NCBI RefSeq assembly: GCF_014649375.1
Contig: NZ_BMSX01000018.1
Span: forward strand, 62,001-126,000
Origin: Streptomyces aurantiogriseus
GTDB lineage: Bacteria; Actinomycetota; Actinomycetes; Streptomycetales; Streptomycetaceae
Reading direction: 5' to 3'
Length of the DNA stretch: 64,000 nucleotides
Shown piece by piece: positions 10,101-18,780 of this stretch. A program made the position numbers and the translations under genes. The notes below the pieces were generated by a model, which searched no databases, was not told the origin of the DNA, and saw only the letters and a list, made by a program, of their open reading frames with translations. Position 1 is the first letter of the stretch. Each line of letters opens with the position of its first letter.

Positions 10101-11281
10101 GAGGCGATGCTCGTGCCGCTGCCGCCGGGCAGGAGCGACTGGTCCTCGTCGAGTCCGTCCACGACCAGGAGCAGTGTGCCGCCGTCTCGTTCGAGGCGCT
10201 CGGCGGCTTGGCGCAGGAGCAGTCGGCGTTCCCCGTCACGAGCGGTCGGCGAACTCGTGCCCGTCGGCGCGCGGCCCGCGATCGTGGCGAGCTGGTCGAT
10301 GGCCGCGGCGGTGTAGGCGGCGCCGTCCGACTGGCCTGCGTAGCGCGCGGTGATGAAGAACCAGACGGGCACGACACCACGAGGCGGATGCATCGCGAAC
10401 CATGCCGCGAGTGCCGTCTTCCCCGCCCAGGGCGGCCCTTGGAGCCACAGATACTGGTCGGGGCCGCCGCAGAACGCGAGGAGGTCCCTCAGCTGAGGTT
10501 CCCTGTCCTCCAGTCGCAGCGGAGCGATGTCGGCGAGCTGCGCGCGATATGCCTCCTGGATCAGGGCCGGTCCGATGTCCGGTGCGGCGGCGGGCAACGC
10601 GGAGCCGTGGAGGTCGCAGGCCATGAGGCGTTCCAGTCCGGCCAGTCGGGCCCCGTCCAGGGACTCGGCCCAGCGATCCACCCGGATCGCCGCGATACGG
10701 CCCGGACCGTCCGTACGGTGGTGGCGCGTGACGACGCCGACAAGACGACCGTCGCTGAAGACGGCGGCTCCGGACATTCCTTCCCAGGCGTCCCGCTCGG
10801 GGTCGGCGTCGTCAGCGGGAGGTGAGGTGATGGCGAGGTCGAGCGTGCCCTCGCGCCGGTTGGACAGCACCGCGCAGGTCGCGTGCATGTGCTCGGCGTC
10901 CCGGAACGAACCGTCCTCATCAGTACGGAGCTTGAAGCGCGGGAAGCCCAACGCGGTGCAGCGCAGCACCGCGTCCTCGTCACCGACTCGGCCGAACACG
11001 ACGGGTGTGACGTCGTCGAAGGTGCCCTCCGGGAGCGTCAGTACGGCGATGTCGATGCCCGCGTGCGCCCACGCCACCGTCGCCTCGGTCACCAGTTCGC
11101 CCGGTCGGTCCGCCTGGAACCGAACCCGGACACGCGCCGCGCCCTCGACGACATGCGCGGCAGTCAGCACCCTGCCGGACGTCACGAGGTACCCGGATCC
11201 CCGTCGGCCCCCGTCCGGCAGACCGACGATGATCTCCGCGGCACGCTCCGGCCGCAGCCCCCGCTCAGCGTTCGTCGTCAA
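7130..11281 (-). CDS. trypsin-like protease / STAND-type NTPase / helical-repeat fusion protein
   Basis: The 1383 residues fall into three parts. The first (about 15-215) is a trypsin-fold domain with a complete triad: His43 in TAAHVV, Asp77 in GIDIAVL, Ser170 in GMSGAAVF. The second is an NTPase with Walker A GPPWAGKT (282-289) and Walker B LLLVVDGLDED (about 370-380). The third (about 640 to the end) is a long array of TPR-like helical repeats. There is no signal peptide, so it should act inside the cell. The start is TTG, overlapping the preceding Trypco2 gene by 17 bp. Protease-NTPase-repeat fusions next to Trypco2 domains are known from comparative work on bacterial conflict systems. Substrate and trigger are unknown; the repeats probably sense a partner. 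Confidence 0.9.
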   Translation of the reverse strand: MTTNAERGLRPERAAEIIVGLPDGGRRGSGYLVTSGRVLTAAHVVEGAARVRVRFQADRPGELVTEATVAWAHAGIDIAVLTLPEGTFDDVTPVVFGRVGDEDAVLRCTALGFPRFKLRTDEDGSFRDAEHMHATCAVLSNRREGTLDLAITSPPADDADPERDAWEGMSGAAVFSDGRLVGVVTRHHRTDGPGRIAAIRVDRWAESLDGARLAGLERLMACDLHGSALPAAAPDIGPALIQEAYRAQLADIAPLRLEDREPQLRDLLAFCGGPDQYLWLQGPPWAGKTALAAWFAMHPPRGVVPVWFFITARYAGQSDGAAYTAAAIDQLATIAGRAPTGTSSPTARDGERRLLLRQAAERLERDGGTLLLVVDGLDEDQSLLPGGSGTSIASLLPERLPPNVRVLVASRTNPGLPSDVKGTHPLRHCPVMRLTATEGARHTEYEAKFDLHQALSGDRVQRDLVGLLTAARGTLTVDDLRELTGEPSYELRRRLGSAFGRILRERGGGADSGGDVTLYVAGRGYLFAHETLLTAAQEELGPDVDAYLERLHSWAEKYQRRGWPEDTPLYLLQPYGRLLAFLRDARRVVAFATDARRCDRLREVTGSDAACLSEITVARQIVRGTSGDDLGGAAALAAVADLVARRNESLHPDIPAVYARHGRTRQAIGLAHTVFRPMDRAKAMAGVAHVLAESGDRRAAELAEEAVRLTALAVADPYESYGDSYVLAAQGRLATVLARTGRGSEALQRLSELPLPGYDSGVAAVVEAFVATAAVLQDRERAADLLRQAEQAAETISFLTTRVRALASVAEVWDEGLDPGRAERLYDSIVMLAREHAGRPPNVPASAAEVLHRVRPREAEQMAELAVEHAHRIMEHPQAQSNAYETYGAVRALVAMGRVDDAHQLAEALWQVVLVERWGTLPEPWSALAEGRARQGRATEAWACLEAFWESDDEPVDEDDRSAARVAELLAAAGAADELESLLLNAPGPWQWAVAEALTALAAHFAVTEPDRSWRLLHQAERRYHSTGGSVYLARHERLAVFAGALATVGRSAEAERLVGSIARPEARAWGYAAVSLAAARDDIRRALRLAEQAVETACSIDHWLPRVNALTVAVQALAGAGAVDRTEEVIEQLADMSRDPVAAEVHRDRARAEAAAFLWPHAPEETGRLVDSLIQETHDGSVSGYARLFAAAGTHDSERGARVMKILHDMAAGSPRNVGYSQRALLGLLTGTADPAGARRHIDQVVSDHGTGPLSAPGNTVAIAYAALGDLAAAWSIARGRSTEEERSETFAALAAFVACVPGDLTATRLLSTRSPSLVRRLAAFLFPPESGPDLPTARALLAEALTPDGWHHAVPVLADIDPEAVLRVRDVVLAHLGFSSE

Positions 11282-11576
11282 CCTCGCCGCCCGCGATCAG
11301 CACGGTCCGCGGCGCGCCGCCGTCGCCGGATACGGCCTTCGGAGTGAGCGTGAGTGTGATCCGCTGGGTCTCGGACTGCGCGTACTTGCCGTTCGCGCCC
11401 GCGTCGACGACCCACAGCCGCACCTTGGCGTCCCCGCCGGCCTCGCGGGTGACGGCGACGGACGCCTCGACCTCGACCGGCCCCAGCTCGAAACGGACGG
11501 TCTCGCCGTCGCCGTCGGCCAGCGCGCTGGTCAGCTGCTGTCGCAACTCACGGATCATGTCGGCCAGTTCGATCAC
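11265..11576 (-). CDS. Trypco2-like small protein partnering the trypsin-NTPase
   Basis: The 103-residue protein begins MIELADMIRELRQQLTSAL and continues with a beta-rich part (VRFELGPVEVEASV, then KVRLWVVDAG), the pattern of the trypsin-co-occurring domain type 2 family. It starts at GTG after a strong AAGGGGGAAG ribosome site. Its stop codon lies inside the start of the 1383-residue protease-NTPase gene, so the two are translationally coupled and expressed in this order. In this class the domain is thought to act as an adaptor or target for the linked protease. That role is inferred and has not been shown for this protein. Confidence 0.82.
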   Translation of the reverse strand: MIELADMIRELRQQLTSALADGDGETVRFELGPVEVEASVAVTREAGGDAKVRLWVVDAGANGKYAQSETQRITLTLTPKAVSGDGGAPRTVLIAGGEVDDER

Positions 11577-11661
11577 ACTTCCCCCTTGTGCCGCGGTGCT
11601 CAGATGCTACAAAGTCACCGCCGCGGGGGCATGCTTCGGCACGAGGTCGTCTGTTGGCGGC

Positions 11662-13674
11662 TCAGGTGCAACGTGGCTCTCGCATCACCGCCACATCTCC
11701 CGGCGGCACAAGGACCGACGACCCTCCGGTGACCGGCTTTCCGGTGAGGAGTTCGACGCCGTCGGCCGCGACCGGGACCTTGGCGCCCTGGCCGGTGTGG
11801 TCGATGAGGAAGAGGTAGTCGGCGTCGGTTCCGCGGCGGCGGACCGCCTCCACACCGGCGGGCACTCCTTCCAGTTCCGCCTGCACACCGGCCTCCGTGC
11901 GAATCCGTTCCAGCAGGGCGCCCAGCGTGCTCGTGTCGGGGAGGGTGGCCAGGTACCAGGTCGTGCCCGTCCCGTAGGTGTGCCGGGTCACCGCCGGTAT
12001 GCCGGTGAGGGGGCCGTCGGTGTACGTGGTCACCGCTTCGGCGCCTTCGAGACGGACGCGTTCCGACCAGAGGGATCCCCGGCCGCCGCCGCTCAGGCCC
12101 ACCGACTCCCCCGGCAGCAGCGGGAAGAGCTCGTCCGTGCGGACGCCGAGTGCCTCGCGGAAGGCTCCGGGGTAACCCCCCAGCCGGACATGGCAGTTCG
12201 CGTCCACCGCCCCACTGTGGAAGCCGACCACGAGGGTGCCCCCGTCCTCCGCGAAGGACGTCAGGTTCGCCGCGCCGGCGTCGTCCACCAGGTACAGGCC
12301 AGGGGCCAGGACCAGGCGGTACGACGACAGATCGGCGTCGGGGCGGACGAAGTCCACTGCCACGCCCGCTCGCCAGAGCGGCTCGTACCAGGAGCGGACG
12401 AGCTCCAGGTAGCGGAGCTGCTCACTGGGCTGGGAGGGCAGTTCCAGGGCCCAGCGGGCGTCCCAGTCCCAGACGATCGCCGTCCGGGCCGTACCCGTGC
12501 TGCCGCGGACCTCCGCCAACGCCCGCAGGTCGGAGCCCAGTTGGACGACGTCCCGCCAGATCTGGCTGTCGGTCCCGGCGTGCGGGAGCATCGCCGAGTG
12601 CCACTGCTCGGCGCCCGCCTTCGCCGCGCGCCACTGGAAGTACGCGATGCCGTCGGCGCCCCGGGCCACATGGGCGAGGGCGTTGCGGCGCAACTCCCCC
12701 GCCGTCTTGGCCCGGTTGACCGGCTGCCAGTTCACCGCGCCCGTCGCGTGCTCCATCAGCAGCCACGGCCCACCGGCCAACGACCGCATCAGATCGCCGC
12801 TCATCGCGATGTCGATCTGTGACTCCGGGTCGGTGGAGCGCAGGTAGTGGTCGTTCGACACCACGTCCAGCTCCGGCGCCCAGCGCCAGTAGTCGAGGGC
12901 GTCGAAGTTGTACATCACCATGAAGTTGGTGGTGGCGGGGATCGAGGGGGCCGCCTCCCGGAGGACGTCCCGTTCCGCCCTGTACAGCGACAGCAGCTCC
13001 TCGCTGCAGAAGCGGCGCCAGTCCAGCCGGTGGGCCGGGTTCGGGACCGCGCCGGTCGCGCGTGGGGGCAGGACCTCGTCCCAGTCGTAGTACCACTGGC
13101 TCCAGAAGGTGGTGCCCCAGGCCTCGTTCAGCGCCGGCAGGTCCTGGTACTTCGCCCGCAGCCATCGCCGGAACGCCGCCGCGCTGGTGTCGCAGTGGCA
13201 CTCCGCGTTGTGGCAGCCGTACTCGTTGTGGACGTGCCACATCACCACGGCCGGGTGGTCGGCGTAGCGTGCGGCCAGTTCACGGGTGATACGGAGGGCT
13301 GCCGTCCGGTACGCCGGGCTGCTCGGGCAGAACGTCTGGCGGCTGCCGTACGACAGTGTCCGGCCGTCGCGGTCGACGGGGAGCGCCTCCGGATGGGCCT
13401 TGAAGAACCACGCCGGTGGCGCGGCCGTCGGGGTCGCCAGGTCCGCCGCGATGCCGTGGGCGTACAGCATGTCGAGGACGCGGTCGAGGCGGGAGAAGTC
13501 GTACTCGCCCTCGGACGGTTCCAGCAGGGCCCAGGAGAAGATGTTGACGCTGACCATCGTCACCCCGGCCTCGCCCATCAGGCGCATGTCCTCGGCCCAC
13601 ACCTCCTCGGGCCACTGCTCGGGGTTGTAGTCGCCGCCGTAGGCGATGCCGGGGACCTTCAGTTCGCGGCTCAT
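11662..13674 (-). CDS. GH42 beta-galactosidase
   Basis: This 670-residue family GH42 enzyme has the GGDYNPEQWP opening, acid/base Glu151 in HNEYG and nucleophile Glu308 in LMEHATG. A Cys-rich segment (GCHNAECHC and a nearby Cys) matches the zinc site of many members. No signal peptide is present, so it acts on imported galactosides. It is the last gene of the five-gene leftward operon; its ATG overlaps the TGA of the GH36 gene (ATGA, 13671-13674). A longer upstream extension of the same frame is antisense or out-of-frame to GH36 and is discarded. Confidence 0.92.
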   Translation of the reverse strand: MSRELKVPGIAYGGDYNPEQWPEEVWAEDMRLMGEAGVTMVSVNIFSWALLEPSEGEYDFSRLDRVLDMLYAHGIAADLATPTAAPPAWFFKAHPEALPVDRDGRTLSYGSRQTFCPSSPAYRTAALRITRELAARYADHPAVVMWHVHNEYGCHNAECHCDTSAAAFRRWLRAKYQDLPALNEAWGTTFWSQWYYDWDEVLPPRATGAVPNPAHRLDWRRFCSEELLSLYRAERDVLREAAPSIPATTNFMVMYNFDALDYWRWAPELDVVSNDHYLRSTDPESQIDIAMSGDLMRSLAGGPWLLMEHATGAVNWQPVNRAKTAGELRRNALAHVARGADGIAYFQWRAAKAGAEQWHSAMLPHAGTDSQIWRDVVQLGSDLRALAEVRGSTGTARTAIVWDWDARWALELPSQPSEQLRYLELVRSWYEPLWRAGVAVDFVRPDADLSSYRLVLAPGLYLVDDAGAANLTSFAEDGGTLVVGFHSGAVDANCHVRLGGYPGAFREALGVRTDELFPLLPGESVGLSGGGRGSLWSERVRLEGAEAVTTYTDGPLTGIPAVTRHTYGTGTTWYLATLPDTSTLGALLERIRTEAGVQAELEGVPAGVEAVRRRGTDADYLFLIDHTGQGAKVPVAADGVELLTGKPVTGGSSVLVPPGDVAVMREPRCT

Positions 13675-14996
13675 CCCTCGACTCCCGACAGCAGACGGCG
13701 CGTCGTCTCCACGCCCCACTGGTCCAGCGACAGCAGACGGTCGCTCGACGCCATCAGACCGCCCGTCGCCTCCACATGCGCCGCCCACTGCTCCCGGGTC
13801 TCCACCGCCGGGCGGGCCATCAGGCAGTCGGGGTCGTTGATCCAGAGGCGGCCGTGCTGCCACTGGCGGCCCACGCCGGTGAACTCGGCCGGGTCCTGGC
13901 CGGGCTGGCTGTAGTCGTCGGCCTCGGGACGGCGGTGCGGGGCCGTGTCGGGGCTGACCCGCATCGCGTCGAACAGGCCGATGGAGGGGAGGATCGGTGC
14001 GCCGCAGCCCAGGAGGTACGACTCGGCGCCGATGGCTTCCCTGATCAGCGCGATGCCCTCGCGGTACGCCGTGAGTGCGTCCACGGGTGAGTGCCGTACG
14101 CCGTCCAGCGCGCCCGCGTACAGGAAGTCGGCCTTGAAGTAGTCGTAGCCCTCGGCGCGCAGGGTGCGGAAGACGTCCGTCAGGTAGGCCGCCGCCCCGG
14201 GGTGGGTGGTGTCGAGGACGTTCAGGTCGTGGCCCCAGTTGCGGCCGGCGTGCGTGAGGCCGCCGTCGGGGTCGCGGACCAGCCAGTCGGGGTGCTCGGC
14301 GGCCAGGTCGCTCGCCGGGTCGACCAGGAAGGGCGCCGTCCAGATGCCGGCCCGGCGGCCCCGGGCGCGGATGGCGTCGGCGATTGCGGCGCGGGAGCGG
14401 AAGCGGCCCGAGAGGGTGAGCCAGTCGCCGAGCGCCTTCTGGTAGCCGTCGTCGATCTGCACGACGTCGATGGGCAGGTCGAGGGTGTCCATCGCACGGA
14501 GGTTCTCGTGGATGTCGTCCTCGGTGACGGCGGTGAAGTACTCGTACCAGGAGCACCAGACGGTCGGGGCGGGGCGGGGGTCCGCCAGGCCGAGGCTGCC
14601 GGCCCAGTCGGCGAGGGCGCCCTGGATCCCGCCGGGGCCCAGGTAGGAGTAGAAGTCCACCTTGCCGTCGGCGCTGATCTCCGCACGGTCGCCGCGCACC
14701 TCCAGCCGGACGGAGGGGACGGAGCTCAGCGGATCGGCGGCCGCGCACACGACGACCGGCCCGCCCTCGCCCTGGGGAGCCAGGGCCAGCAGCCCCTCTC
14801 CCTGGAAGACCCCGGCGGGCACGGTGACCCCGGGCCGGTAGCAGACGGTCGCCCAGTTGGCGTTCGTCGGGCGGTACGGCTTCGCGTCGAGGGCGTAGGT
14901 GCCGCTGGGGCTCCAGGACTGCCAGCCCTCCTCGTGGACGAGGGCCTTGTGGACGTCCACGGGGACGGAGGCGACGGGGGTGAAGGGGTGGTGCAC
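13671..14996 (-). CDS. GH36 alpha-galactosidase
   Basis: This 441-residue melibiase-type GH36 protein has a nucleophile Asp290 in YFKADF and a likely acid/base Asp350 in RVSPDT. The WCSWYEYF and VQIDDGYQ segments are typical of the barrel. It is shorter than the roughly 700-residue tetrameric members but includes the whole catalytic barrel. There is no export signal. It is translationally coupled to the GH42 gene downstream and follows the permease genes, suggesting that one transporter feeds both alpha- and beta-galactoside hydrolysis. Confidence 0.9.
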   Translation of the reverse strand: MHHPFTPVASVPVDVHKALVHEEGWQSWSPSGTYALDAKPYRPTNANWATVCYRPGVTVPAGVFQGEGLLALAPQGEGGPVVVCAAADPLSSVPSVRLEVRGDRAEISADGKVDFYSYLGPGGIQGALADWAGSLGLADPRPAPTVWCSWYEYFTAVTEDDIHENLRAMDTLDLPIDVVQIDDGYQKALGDWLTLSGRFRSRAAIADAIRARGRRAGIWTAPFLVDPASDLAAEHPDWLVRDPDGGLTHAGRNWGHDLNVLDTTHPGAAAYLTDVFRTLRAEGYDYFKADFLYAGALDGVRHSPVDALTAYREGIALIREAIGAESYLLGCGAPILPSIGLFDAMRVSPDTAPHRRPEADDYSQPGQDPAEFTGVGRQWQHGRLWINDPDCLMARPAVETREQWAAHVEATGGLMASSDRLLSLDQWGVETTRRLLSGVEG

Positions 14997-15024
14997 GGGG
15001 GTCTCTTTCGGGGAAAGGGTGGCG

Positions 15025-15909
15025 TCAGCCCTTGTTCGCGCCCAGCGTCAGCCCGCTCACGAACTGCCGCTGGAGCACGAAGTACACGATCAGCGTGGGG
15101 ATCGCGGTGAGCAGGGCGCCGGCGGCGACCAGGTTGGGGTCGGTGAAGTACTGGCCGGAGAGGTTGTTCAGGGCCGAGGTGATCGGCATGTTCTCGCCGG
15201 TGGAGATCAGGACGATGGCCCAGAAGAAGTCGTTGTAGATCCAGATGGAGAGCAGGGTCGCCAGGGCCGCCATCGCGGGCTTGCACAGGGGCAGCACGAT
15301 CTGCCAGTACAGCCGCCACACGGAGGCGCCGTCGACCAGCGCGGCCTCGGTCAGTTCGTGCGGCAGGGAGCGCATGTAGTTGCTCAGCACGAAGGCGCAG
15401 AAGCCGGACTGGAACGCCACGTGGATGAGGACCAGGCCGAGCGCGGAGTCGTACAGCTTGCCGCTCATCGTGATGCCGGGCAGGTCGATGAGCAGGTACA
15501 GGCGGTACAGCGGGGTGATGATCACCTGCTGCGGGAGGAGGTTGCCGGCCGTGAAGACCAGCAGCAGGGCCAGGTTGAGGCGGAAGTCGAACCGGCTGAC
15601 GTAGAAGGCGACCATCGACGACAGGAACAGCGTCAGCAGGACGGCCGGGACCGCGATCAGCAGGGTGTTGCCGAAGTAGTGCAGCATGTCCGACTGCTGG
15701 AACGCGTTCGTGAAGTTCTCGAAGCTCAGACGGTCGGGCCAGGAGACATAGCCCTTCTCGCTGGTCTCCGCGTAGGGGCGCATGGCCGCGAACAGGGCCC
15801 ACAGGAGCGGGCCGAGCCAGGCGAGGGCCGTGACGACGAGGAACGTGTGCAGCAGGATCCGGGCCGGGCGGACGGGGGTGCGCTGCTTGGTCACCAGGGC
15901 GTGGCTCAT
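15025..15909 (-). CDS. sugar ABC transporter permease (MalG-type)
   Basis: The protein has 294 residues and six predicted membrane segments, and the EAA loop reads EAALVDGASVWRLYW. It overlaps the preceding permease gene by ATGA (15906-15909). It is the second channel subunit of a galactoside importer. No ATPase is encoded nearby, so a shared MsiK-type ATPase is the likely energiser. Confidence 0.9.
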   Translation of the reverse strand: MSHALVTKQRTPVRPARILLHTFLVVTALAWLGPLLWALFAAMRPYAETSEKGYVSWPDRLSFENFTNAFQQSDMLHYFGNTLLIAVPAVLLTLFLSSMVAFYVSRFDFRLNLALLLVFTAGNLLPQQVIITPLYRLYLLIDLPGITMSGKLYDSALGLVLIHVAFQSGFCAFVLSNYMRSLPHELTEAALVDGASVWRLYWQIVLPLCKPAMAALATLLSIWIYNDFFWAIVLISTGENMPITSALNNLSGQYFTDPNLVAAGALLTAIPTLIVYFVLQRQFVSGLTLGANKG

Positions 15910-16886
15910 GCGCGCCGCTCCTTCCGGAAGGTGGCCACCAGGTACGGGATGATCACGGCGAGGGAGATCACCAGGAGGACGACGGCGATGGCCGAGCCGT
16001 ATCCGATGCGGCTGGACTCGCCGATGATGTTGTTGGTGACCAGGATCGAGAGCAGTTCGGTGCCCTCGGCGCCCTTGTTGAAGACGAAGACCAGGTCGAA
16101 GGCGCGCAGGGCCTCGATGATCGTGACGACGAGGACGACCGTGTTGGTCGGGCGCAGGGTGGGGAAGATGACGTTCTTGAACGTCTGCCACTCGTTCGCG
16201 CCGTCGAGGGCGGAGGCCTCGCGCAGGGCGGGGTCGACGCTCTTGAGGCCGGCCAGGTAGAGGATCATCATGTAGCCGGTGTGCCGCCAGGAGGCGGCGA
16301 CGAGGATGGCCCAGAGGTTGAGGTCCGGGTCGCCGATCCAGTCGATGTAGTGGCCGGGCTCGTTGGCGCCGATGAGGCTGTTGATCAGGCCGGTGTCGGG
16401 GTTGTAGACGAGCTGCCAGACGAAGCCGATGACGGCCATGGACACGACTACCGGCAGGAAGAAGGCCGTCTGGTAGACCCGGCTGAAGCGGATCTTCTTG
16501 TCCAGCTGCACGGCCAGGAACAGGCCGAGCGGCGTCGGGATCAGGATGAGGACGACGAACCAGACGACGTTGTGCTCGACGGCGGGCCAGAACTGCGGGT
16601 TGTTGGTGAACAGCTCCTTGAAGTTGTCCAGCCCGACCCACTGGATCGAGTCGAAGCCGATGCCGTTCCAGGTGGTGAAGGCCAGCGCGATCGAGGCGAG
16701 GGCCGTCACCCACACCAGGGCCACGTGCAGGATCGTCGGCAGCCCGGCCATCAGGCCGAGCGTCAGCCGGTCACGGCGGGTCAGCAGGCGCCGGTGGCCC
16801 TGCGGTGCCCGCTTCTTCGGGGACGCGGTGCCCGGAGGCGGCACGGCGGCCGCCTCCTGGGACTTCGTGGGCGTGTCAGTACTCAT
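15906..16886 (-). CDS. sugar ABC transporter permease (MalF-type)
   Basis: This 326-residue permease has a long polar, Pro/Lys-rich N-terminus and about six membrane segments. The EAA loop reads REASALDGANEWQTF. The start at 16886 is the first in-frame Met inside the gap after the binding-protein gene; longer readings of the frame run antisense through that gene. It forms the channel with the downstream permease. Confidence 0.9.
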   Translation of the reverse strand: MSTDTPTKSQEAAAVPPPGTASPKKRAPQGHRRLLTRRDRLTLGLMAGLPTILHVALVWVTALASIALAFTTWNGIGFDSIQWVGLDNFKELFTNNPQFWPAVEHNVVWFVVLILIPTPLGLFLAVQLDKKIRFSRVYQTAFFLPVVVSMAVIGFVWQLVYNPDTGLINSLIGANEPGHYIDWIGDPDLNLWAILVAASWRHTGYMMILYLAGLKSVDPALREASALDGANEWQTFKNVIFPTLRPTNTVVLVVTIIEALRAFDLVFVFNKGAEGTELLSILVTNNIIGESSRIGYGSAIAVVLLVISLAVIIPYLVATFRKERRA

Positions 16887-16906
16887 GCTGCTGGAACGAC
16901 CGCCGC

Positions 16907-18220
16907 TCAGGAGGACGCGAAGATCGTCTTCTTCTGGCGTTCGATCGACGTCAGCAGGCTGTCGATGCCCTTGGGGTCGCGGATGAACTTCTGCAGCGCG
17001 GGCTGCATCACCGTGGAGGTGAAGTCGGGCCGGCTGTCGCGGTCCATGAACTGGGTGAGGTGCTTGGCGCCGCTGATCATCTCGTAGGCCTTCTTCTGCA
17101 GGGCGGAGTACGAGGAGGTGTCGGCCTTGGTGGAGGCGGCGACGACGTTCGGGTCCGACTTGAGGTAGATCTCCTCCGCGGCCGGGCTGCCCAGGTACTC
17201 CAGGAGCTTGGTCGCGCCGTCCTTGTTCTTCGGCGCCTTGGAGAGCATGAAGCCGTCGGTGGGTGCCTCGACGGTCTCCTGGCCGTACGCCGGGTCGATC
17301 TCCGGGAAGGCGAAGAAGTCCAGGTCCTCGCGGTCGGCGGCGTCGGTGAACTGCTGGCCGACGAAGGTGCCCAGCAGGTACATGCCGGCCTTCTTGGAGA
17401 CGAGCGTCTGGGCGGCGTCCTGCCAGGTGCGGCCGACGGCGCCGTCCTGGTGGTACGGGAGGATCTCGGCCCACAGGTCGAAGGCCTTGCGGACCTTGGC
17501 GTCGGTCCAGGAGGCCTTGCCCGCCATCAGCTCGACGTGGAAGTCGTAGCCGTTGGCGCGGAAGTTGATCTGGTCGAAGGTGCCGAGCGCGGGCCAGGCG
17601 TCCTTGTCGCCGAAGGCGATCGGGACGAGCTTGTCCTTCTGCATCTGCTTGCACAGCGCGACGAACTGGTCCCAGGTGGTGGGGACGGTGTAGCCGTTCT
17701 GCCGGAAGACGCTCTTGCGGTAGAAGATCGCCCAGGGGTACGTGTACAGCGGCACGAAGTAGTACTTGCCGTCCTCGCCCTTGCTGAGCGCCTTCATCGC
17801 CTCGGGGAAGTTGCCCCCGATCGTCTGCCACACGTCGTCGACGGCGGTGGCGAGGCCCTTGGCCGCGAAGAACTGCATGCGGTAGCCGGCGAACCAGTTG
17901 AACACGTCGTCCGGGGTGCCCTGGAGGTAGGAGTTGATCTGCTCCTGGAAGGTGTTGTGGTCCTTGGTGTTCACGTCGACCGTGATCCCGGACTGCGTCT
18001 TGAAAGCCGCGTAGATGTCCGCGAAGGCCTTCTTCGGCACCGCGTCGGAGGCGTTGGAGCCGACGGTGACGGTCTTCGGGTCGGCGGCCGTGCCGCTTCC
18101 GCCGCACGCGCTCAGCAGGGGGACGCCGGCGCCGAGGACGGCGGCGCCGCCCATGCCGCGCAGCAGGGTGCGGCGGCTGGGCGCGAGGCGGGAGAGACCG
18201 GAGGGGGAGAGGTCGTGCAT
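16907..18220 (-). CDS. galactoside-type ABC transporter solute-binding lipoprotein
   Basis: This 437-residue family-1 extracellular solute-binding protein has an N-terminus that combines a twin-arginine motif (SRRTLLRGMGG) with a lipobox (LLSAC), so it is probably a Tat-exported lipoprotein. The start at 18220 is chosen for its GGAG ribosome site and normal leader length. It leads the operon binding protein - permease - permease - GH36 - GH42. The ligand is inferred from the two hydrolases (raffinose-, melibiose- or galactan-derived oligosaccharides). Confidence 0.9.
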   Translation of the reverse strand: MHDLSPSGLSRLAPSRRTLLRGMGGAAVLGAGVPLLSACGGSGTAADPKTVTVGSNASDAVPKKAFADIYAAFKTQSGITVDVNTKDHNTFQEQINSYLQGTPDDVFNWFAGYRMQFFAAKGLATAVDDVWQTIGGNFPEAMKALSKGEDGKYYFVPLYTYPWAIFYRKSVFRQNGYTVPTTWDQFVALCKQMQKDKLVPIAFGDKDAWPALGTFDQINFRANGYDFHVELMAGKASWTDAKVRKAFDLWAEILPYHQDGAVGRTWQDAAQTLVSKKAGMYLLGTFVGQQFTDAADREDLDFFAFPEIDPAYGQETVEAPTDGFMLSKAPKNKDGATKLLEYLGSPAAEEIYLKSDPNVVAASTKADTSSYSALQKKAYEMISGAKHLTQFMDRDSRPDFTSTVMQPALQKFIRDPKGIDSLLTSIERQKKTIFASS

Positions 18221-18439
18221 GAACGGCTCCAGGTGACAGGGTTCGGCCACAGAGGCCTGACTGAAAACTGATCCAAAACGACCAGAAATCAACTTGACCG
18301 AACACGGTGGCGCAATAACAGCCGCATGTCCTGTCATGCGTCAAGAGCCGACGACGCCGGTTGTCGAAACGTAATCGACACACCCCCGCCCGCCTCGCCG
18401 GTGGGAGTCGACGCTGAGACGGGTGTGACTCAGGAGGCG
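18221..18439 (-). promoter_or_regulatory. upstream region of the galactoside operon
   Basis: The 219-bp region before the binding-protein gene is less GC-rich near 18260-18320. Read on the minus strand it includes TTGATT, then after 17 bp AGTTTT, a weak promoter candidate, with the half-repeats GGTCAAGTTGA and GGATCA nearby. No regulator gene is adjacent, so the controlling factor is not visible here. Confidence 0.3.
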
Positions 18440-18764
18440 TCACCGGTACGCGGCGAACGCCTTCGTGAACACCTGCGGGTCCTGGACGATCGAACTGCAC
18501 GTTGCGTCCGCATAGTTCTTGGCACCACCCGGGCACTGCTTGTCACCGGTCGCAGACCACATCGACAGCCAGCCGAGCCCCTCGGACTTCGCGAATGCGA
18601 CGAGCTGGGTGGCGCCCTCGACCGTGAAGACCTCGGAGGTGACGTCATTCACACCGAGCATCGGCGTGACGGTCCACGGTCTTCCAGGCGGCGGCCTCGG
18701 AGAGCCCCAGCACGCTCTTGACCTGAGCCTGGGTGGCGGTGGCCTCCTGGAGCCGGTTGAAGAC
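18440..18764 (-). pseudogene. GH18 chitinase C-terminal remnant
   Basis: Two frames rebuild the C-terminal end of a streptomycete GH18 chitinase. One frame reads VFNRLQEATATQAQVKSVLG followed by LSEAAAWKTV (from 18764). After a frameshift near 18661 the other reads MLGVNDVTSEVFTVEGATQL and later GLGWLSMWSATGDKQCPGGA, ending at a stop at 18440. The catalytic DxxDxDxE part and the signal peptide are missing, so it cannot be active. It is a truncated relic between the galactoside operon and the GTPase operon. Confidence 0.82.
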
Positions 18765-18780
18765 CCGAGGCCGCAGCTGA

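Noticed and set aside
13675..14748. N-terminal extension of the GH42 frame to about 1028 residues
   Set aside because: It is an out-of-frame reading of GH36; the GH42 family start MSRELKVPGI at 13674 with a GAGGG site is clear.
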